In this document: positions 59,501 through 64,000 of the stretch, one piece after another
Numbering within the stretch: the first letter of the stretch is position 1
How the letters are laid out: each line of letters begins with the position of its first letter
NCBI GenBank assembly: GCA_020466095.1
Contig: CM035807.1
Location: forward strand, 6,600,240-6,664,239
Reading direction: 5' to 3'
DNA length: 64,000 nt
From: Chlorops oryzae
Lineage: Eukaryota > Arthropoda > Insecta > Diptera > Chloropidae
Notes under the pieces: generated by a model
What the model saw: the letters and a program-made list of their open reading frames with translations, nothing else
Database searches by the model: none
Told to the model about the DNA's origin: nothing
Program-made: the position numbers and the translations under genes

Positions 59501-60119
59501 TGCTCGTCTGTTCTGTGCCTTGAATGTTGTTGTCACTGTTCTGTTTTTGTTGTCGTTGTTGTCAATTGCAATACGATTTAAAATGGCTTAAGTGGTTGTC
59601 ACATTCAAATTCGACATTGGAGACCTTATGAAATCGAGGTTCAAACCACCGACTGCGCGAATGAAAATCTCTGGCATTGGCACATCGAATGTCACGCTAT
59701 GTGACATGCACTCGGAAAAGAGCGAAAAATGTCATCAAGTCGTATTTACTTCGGGTTGTGACATGAATCGTAAAACGGTGACAGCTCCATAAAGTCAGTT
59801 TTCGTAACAGTTTCAGTAGATGTGCGGGCAGATATTTTGTGGTGTCAAAGCGAAAAAGGGAAAAATAAACGTACGAGAGATTTGAAATTTGGCAATTTAG
59901 CTTAATTGATGTCGTACGCAAAAGGCAACTAGTATAATGGTGATGCAATAAAATAGGTACCCGCAATAGGAGTCGAAATGAAAGATAATGAAAAGAGAAA
60001 ATTTATAGTTTCTGATAATTTCTCGAAGGGAAATGCAGGAGTTTTGGCTGATTTTTTGCGGATTTTGATGCAAGAAATGTAAAAATAAAATAATTTCGGC
60101 ATTCAGACCCATGCAGGTT
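56571..60119. other. No gene seen
   Basis: AT-rich with an (AC)n run at 57201-57217. At 58880-59060 and 59210-59330 the sequence is less AT-rich with several CG words, yet without open frames of interest. Frames 57176-57517 and 59592-59792 have no recognisable domain. Confidence 0.5.
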
Positions 60120-60780
60120 CTGAGAGAAAGAGAGGAAGTGACTGGGAGTAAGATATTGTGGGAAAGAACGAGAAAGATCGAAAGAGAGCCAGAAATAGCG
60201 ACATAGATCAATAGTGATTGATAGTGAGAGATTGAGAGCAATGATAGAGAGCGAGAGGAAGCGAGAGAGATAGAGCGGGAGATATAGCGAGAGAGTGATA
60301 TAGAGCGAGAAACAGCAAGTAATAGCAAGAGAAAGAGAGGGATCGAGAACGAGTAATAAAGAAAGTGATAAAGGGAGAGATGGCGAGATAGCGAGATAGA
60401 TAAATATTGATCTGTTGAAAGAGATCCGGAAAGAGCGTGAGAGAGCGACAAAGAGCGCGAGGTAGCGAGAGAGAGCGCGAGGTAGCGAGAGAGAGGTAGC
60501 GAGAGAGAGGTAGCAAGAGAGAGGTAGCGAGAGAGAGGTAGCAAGAGAGAGGTAGCGAGAGAGAGGTAGCGAGAGAGAGGAAGCGAGAGAGAGGTAGCGA
60601 GAGAGCCGAGGTAGAGAGAGAAGTGGCGAGAGAGAAGTAGCGATGAAGAGGTAACAAGAGAGAGAGAGAGAAGAGAGAGAGAGGAAGCGAGAGAGAGAAA
60701 GCGACAGGGAGATAGTGTGGGAGATAGAGCGAGAGAATGTAAGAAGGAACGAGAAAGAGAAAGAGCATGAGAGAGCGAGC
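60120..60780 (+). repeat. Purine-rich array, GAGAGAGGTAGC-type repeats
   Basis: The densest part (60470-60660) repeats GAGAGAGGTAGC with variants (AAGC, GCGC); the flanks are looser GAGA/AGCGA sequence. The minus-strand Ser/Leu open frames 59897-60544 and 60208-60768 are products of the repeat. Confidence 0.93.
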
Positions 60781-63562
60781 TACAGCGAATTCCTTACCGA
60801 AAAAGAAACACTACCTAATTATTGCACTCTGCAATATTTTCTTACCACTTTGTAAAAGCTACCGGAAGACTTACTTTGCCAAAAATTCCACTCTTCAGGC
60901 CTGCACCGTACAATCTGGGTATATCTTAAGTTGATTTTGTATACAAAACTTCCTTTAACATAAAAAATATTTCTCTTCTTTTTATGATTTAGTTGGGCCA
61001 ATTTTTCTCCTAAAACTCATAAATCGAAATATTCTTAATATTCTCACACAAAGCAATCATTCAAACGGAATGAATAAATTAAAACCGAAAAAACCCTTGT
61101 CCAATCTTTTCATACAAAAATGAAATTTCTCTCCTGCATGTGCGAAATTCAATTTATTTCAAATAACTACGTTTGCTGATTGACCTATGAAATGAAGTTC
61201 AAAATAAAAGGAAAAAACAATCAAAATTGAAAAGTCAGAGGTAAGAGAAATAAAAAAAAAAATAAAATCGAATCAAAAATCAAAGAGTGGTCTACGGTGT
61301 CTCAAAGGTTTATGGAAAGTGCTTGATGAAGAGCACAATTGAAAGCAGAAAACCTTTTGGGATATTCGGTTATTTTTTTAAATTTTTTTACTTTTTTTAT
61401 TATTGTTATTCAATGAAGGAGAAATCAAAAAAAAGCACCCCTAGAGCGGCTATTTGATAATATTGACAATGAAAGATAAATAAAATCACATGATCCCATA
61501 AAGCCAGTAGCCCTATATGAAGCCGGCCTTTAACTTGCTGCGAATCCTAATTCAGAGCTTCCAAATAAAGGATTAGGAATGGAAAAGGTTTATTCAGACA
61601 TAAAGGGGAAACATTGCCTTTGGAAGGAGGATGCAATCGCTGGTCTATAATGAGGTTACACACCGTTGCTTTACCCTTACGAACAAATTTAGAGATGGAT
61701 TTAAAATAGCTCAGGAATTGGAGATTCTACAGCAGTCTTCCACCAGCAAAGAACTATTGATACCATGAAATGTGAAGAACCTCAGATCTTAAATCCTGAA
61801 AGAATGTCTCGAGATATGGATCCGCATGATGAGAGAAATGGTGGCTGAAAACAAGACTTGAAGTGATCCAATGATTCAATTTTCCACACCTCTTAAACCA
61901 AACTTCATCTGCTGTGCACTTAAACAGCTATTCGCTTGTTCTACTTGAATACATTTCGCCAGCTATCCAACCGATTTACATGATTTTGCACTAAAGTTTA
62001 AGTTTATTCAAGAATTTTGCTCCAATTTATGTATGTGCGTTGGGGATTTTGGAATTATTTTTCTTCTCTTTTTCTCTCTGAAGGCTGAACATTTGAAAAT
62101 TTTGGCTCGATTTCAGTTCGATTCCAAAACAATAACGAAAAAAAAAAAAAGATTGCACCTAGTGCGAATTCGTTCTCATTAAACTGATGGGTGGAAGCAA
62201 ACACATCGGTGTTGATGCCCCACTGTTTCCAAATCATTGCATACAAACGGGCGCAAATTGAAAATTTCCACTGCTCGAAGACAAGGGAAGCAGAACGTGT
62301 TCAGTTGAAGAGGTACTTGCGTTCGCACAATTTCGCCGGTAGTACTCACTTCCGTACAGTTGGACAATAAACGAAGTTTCCACTCAACGCTTCACCGTAG
62401 CCAGGTAGCCTCCACCAGCGCCCTCCACCACCCGCCCAAAAACAGGACTGGCGCCACGGCATTTGAACTGTAATGTAGTGCAGAGGAAACTAGGGGGCCA
62501 CAATTTTCGGCGTAACCGGAATTGATGCTGATGCTGGGCGATGATGCTAGTCGGCTTCGATTTGATGAATGCGAAGGCATTGTGTTTTGCGCGCAATGTG
62601 CAACCGCAAACGGCAATTCCAAAATAAATCGATGGCTTATATGCTTGCTCGCTTGGGATGCCGCGCATTCATTCCAGCACAATCACGTAAATTCAGACGA
62701 CGTCCGTGGCGAGAGAGGTGGAGAAAGACAGCGAGAGAAGGGCTCAACAAAAAAAAACAAACAATTTTATATTTGAAATGTGTGCAAAAGTCCTAAATTG
62801 AAAATTTCACCTGCACGCTCGTACAATTGGCCTCGCTCGTCGCGATGACCATTCACCATGAATGAACTTGTTTTGTATCTAAAAACATATATATATTTAA
62901 ATCTAAATATTATACCCTTAGGGTACCCTTGTCAATTGCTCATAGTATATGATGTATGTATATAAATACCATCACCGGGATCCTTTTGTCCCCTCTCAAA
63001 AGTCAACGATTCTTTTTGTTCGATAATTTACGTTTGGCATGATTTATACAACCCTTTATATTGACTTTTGTTGCCCTGGGTGATTTTTTAGCATTTTGTG
63101 GTTTTGTTTTTGGACCTTCCTCCTTTTGATAGCACAAATAATTTCATTGAATTTGAATTGCATCTTTTGCGAAAAATGTAATTAAATTTCAGTAATTCCA
63201 AAGGTATCCATTCGCTGAGGGGCAATTTCATTTTGGTCGTCAAACATTTATTGACCTCAATAATGTGGTTCGAGTTTCGGTCAAATAATTCTTGAAATTA
63301 TATTTTGCTATTTCTTTGAATTTAATCTAGGTCATATGTATGAATGTATGGACACAAATATGCAGTAAAAATATTAGAGAATAACAGCCATGTACAGTCA
63401 TAACTTGCATCACAGAAATACAAAGAATTCATTCGACGTGGCTTCTGGTTGGACGTAGGAAGAAATCTTTGGCAACAATTAACTATGTAGGAAAGCACGT
63501 GGGAAGAAAAGATTTAAATTAACCCTCTTTATACTGATGTTGTCTTATTTTGATAATATATG
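60781..63562. other. No gene recognised; CG-richer patch at 62.2-62.8 kb
   Basis: Mostly AT-rich. From about 62160 to 62730 CG words become common and frames open on both strands (62384-62682 minus, 62522-62796 plus). No domain is recognisable and the frames contradict each other. It could be a promoter or untranslated exon of a gene beyond the window. Confidence 0.4.
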
Positions 63563-63807
63563 TACACTCAAAAAAAAAGTAAAATGTAATGACAACAATT
63601 TTATACTTTAGCCCAAGAATTTTGTTGGTTAAATCGTCCCCCAACATTTTAAATTGTTCTAAAAACAATGAAAGTTCTTAGTAAAACAAAAAACATTTTT
63701 CGCATGACCACAAAAATTGTTGCCCTGAGAATTAATTCTTGATGCAACAACTTTTTCCAAACATTGTCTCAACAAAGTAAAGTTCTTGAGAAACTTTTTT
63801 GAGTGTA
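63563..63807. mobile_element. Tc1/mariner-type MITE, about 245 bp
   Basis: TA then CACTCAAAAAAAA at the left is matched by TTTTTTGAGTG then TA at the right. TA on both sides is the target expected for Tc1/mariner elements. The centre is AT-rich with AACAATTT/AAATTGTT words and no transposase. Confidence 0.6.
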
Positions 63808-64000
63808 TATAAGTGACGTGGGATCCAACGGACGCCTCATTTCTAACAGACCTGGGGGTAGTGAACTAAATTTTCAGCCCCACTAGTTCTTTAATGAGTG
63901 AAACTTTAAAATATTCGGTTCCACTAATTCGTAGTGAATTTGAATTCTCTTCCACTATTTTCAGTAGTAAAATAGTGAATGTTAGAAAATTTACACTAAA
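63808..64000. other. Edge of window; CACTA/TAGTG-rich sequence
   Basis: CCACTA and TAGTG words recur (CCACTAGTTC, CCACTAATTC, CCACTATTTT, AATAGTGAA), suggesting the start of another repeat cut by the window edge. No gene seen. Confidence 0.35.

Noticed and set aside
59897..60768. Two overlapping Ser/Leu-rich open frames on the minus strand
   Set aside because: They translate the GAGAGAGGTAGC array in two frames at once; no signal beyond the repeat.

Overview
The window looks like nuclear DNA of a higher (cyclorrhaphan) fly. It is AT-rich and gene-poor. Two introns are only 53 and 67 bp, the size usual in flies. It carries the INE-1/DINE-1 ('mini-me') type of repeat, with its (TA)n core and GTCY runs, and many short inverted-repeat transposons. 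I cannot name the species. No rRNA, CRISPR or bacterial-style operon is present.

Coding content is small. One plus-strand gene spans at least 13.85-40.22 kb. It encodes a secreted, probably GPI-anchored Ly6/uPAR three-finger protein in three coding exons (13854-14054, 38905-38962, 40077-40222), separated by a 24.85-kb intron and a 1.1-kb intron. Inside the large intron, on the opposite strand, lie two complete tandem alkaline phosphatase genes (32050-33682 and 33961-35564), each with two exons and a signal peptide. About 913 bp of their first exons are almost identical, while the N-termini, introns and C-termini differ, so recent gene conversion is likely. GATA-type sites sit about 60-100 bp upstream of both start codons and fit gut expression.

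The rest is repeat landscape. Positions 1 to about 2540 are a tandem array (710-bp period) of roughly 615-bp near-palindromes, able to make long RNA hairpins. Between 3.9 and 6.2 kb are an inverted-repeat element, a 32-bp minisatellite, a second inverted-repeat element and a pogo-like end. INE-1/Helentron-like repeats lie at 11.0-11.6, 12.0-12.5, 22.3-23.0, 38.6 and 43.7-44.1 kb. Elements with matching target duplications include hAT-type MITEs at 23251-23381, 41519-42081, 55720-55956 and 55965-56208. A decayed hAT with a recognisable transposase C-terminus lies at 45090-46281, abutted by a second element with a 9-bp duplication (46293-46774). A dead non-LTR retrotransposon 3' end lies at 50.86-51.19 kb. 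Two large simple arrays occur: a TATCTCTC-type pyrimidine tract just before Ly6 exon 3 (39.1-40.0 kb) and a GAGAGAGGTAGC-type array at 60.1-60.8 kb.

From about 40.9 kb to the right edge I find no host protein-coding gene. Long stretches there and in intron 1 show only AT-rich sequence, homopolymer runs and transposon debris.
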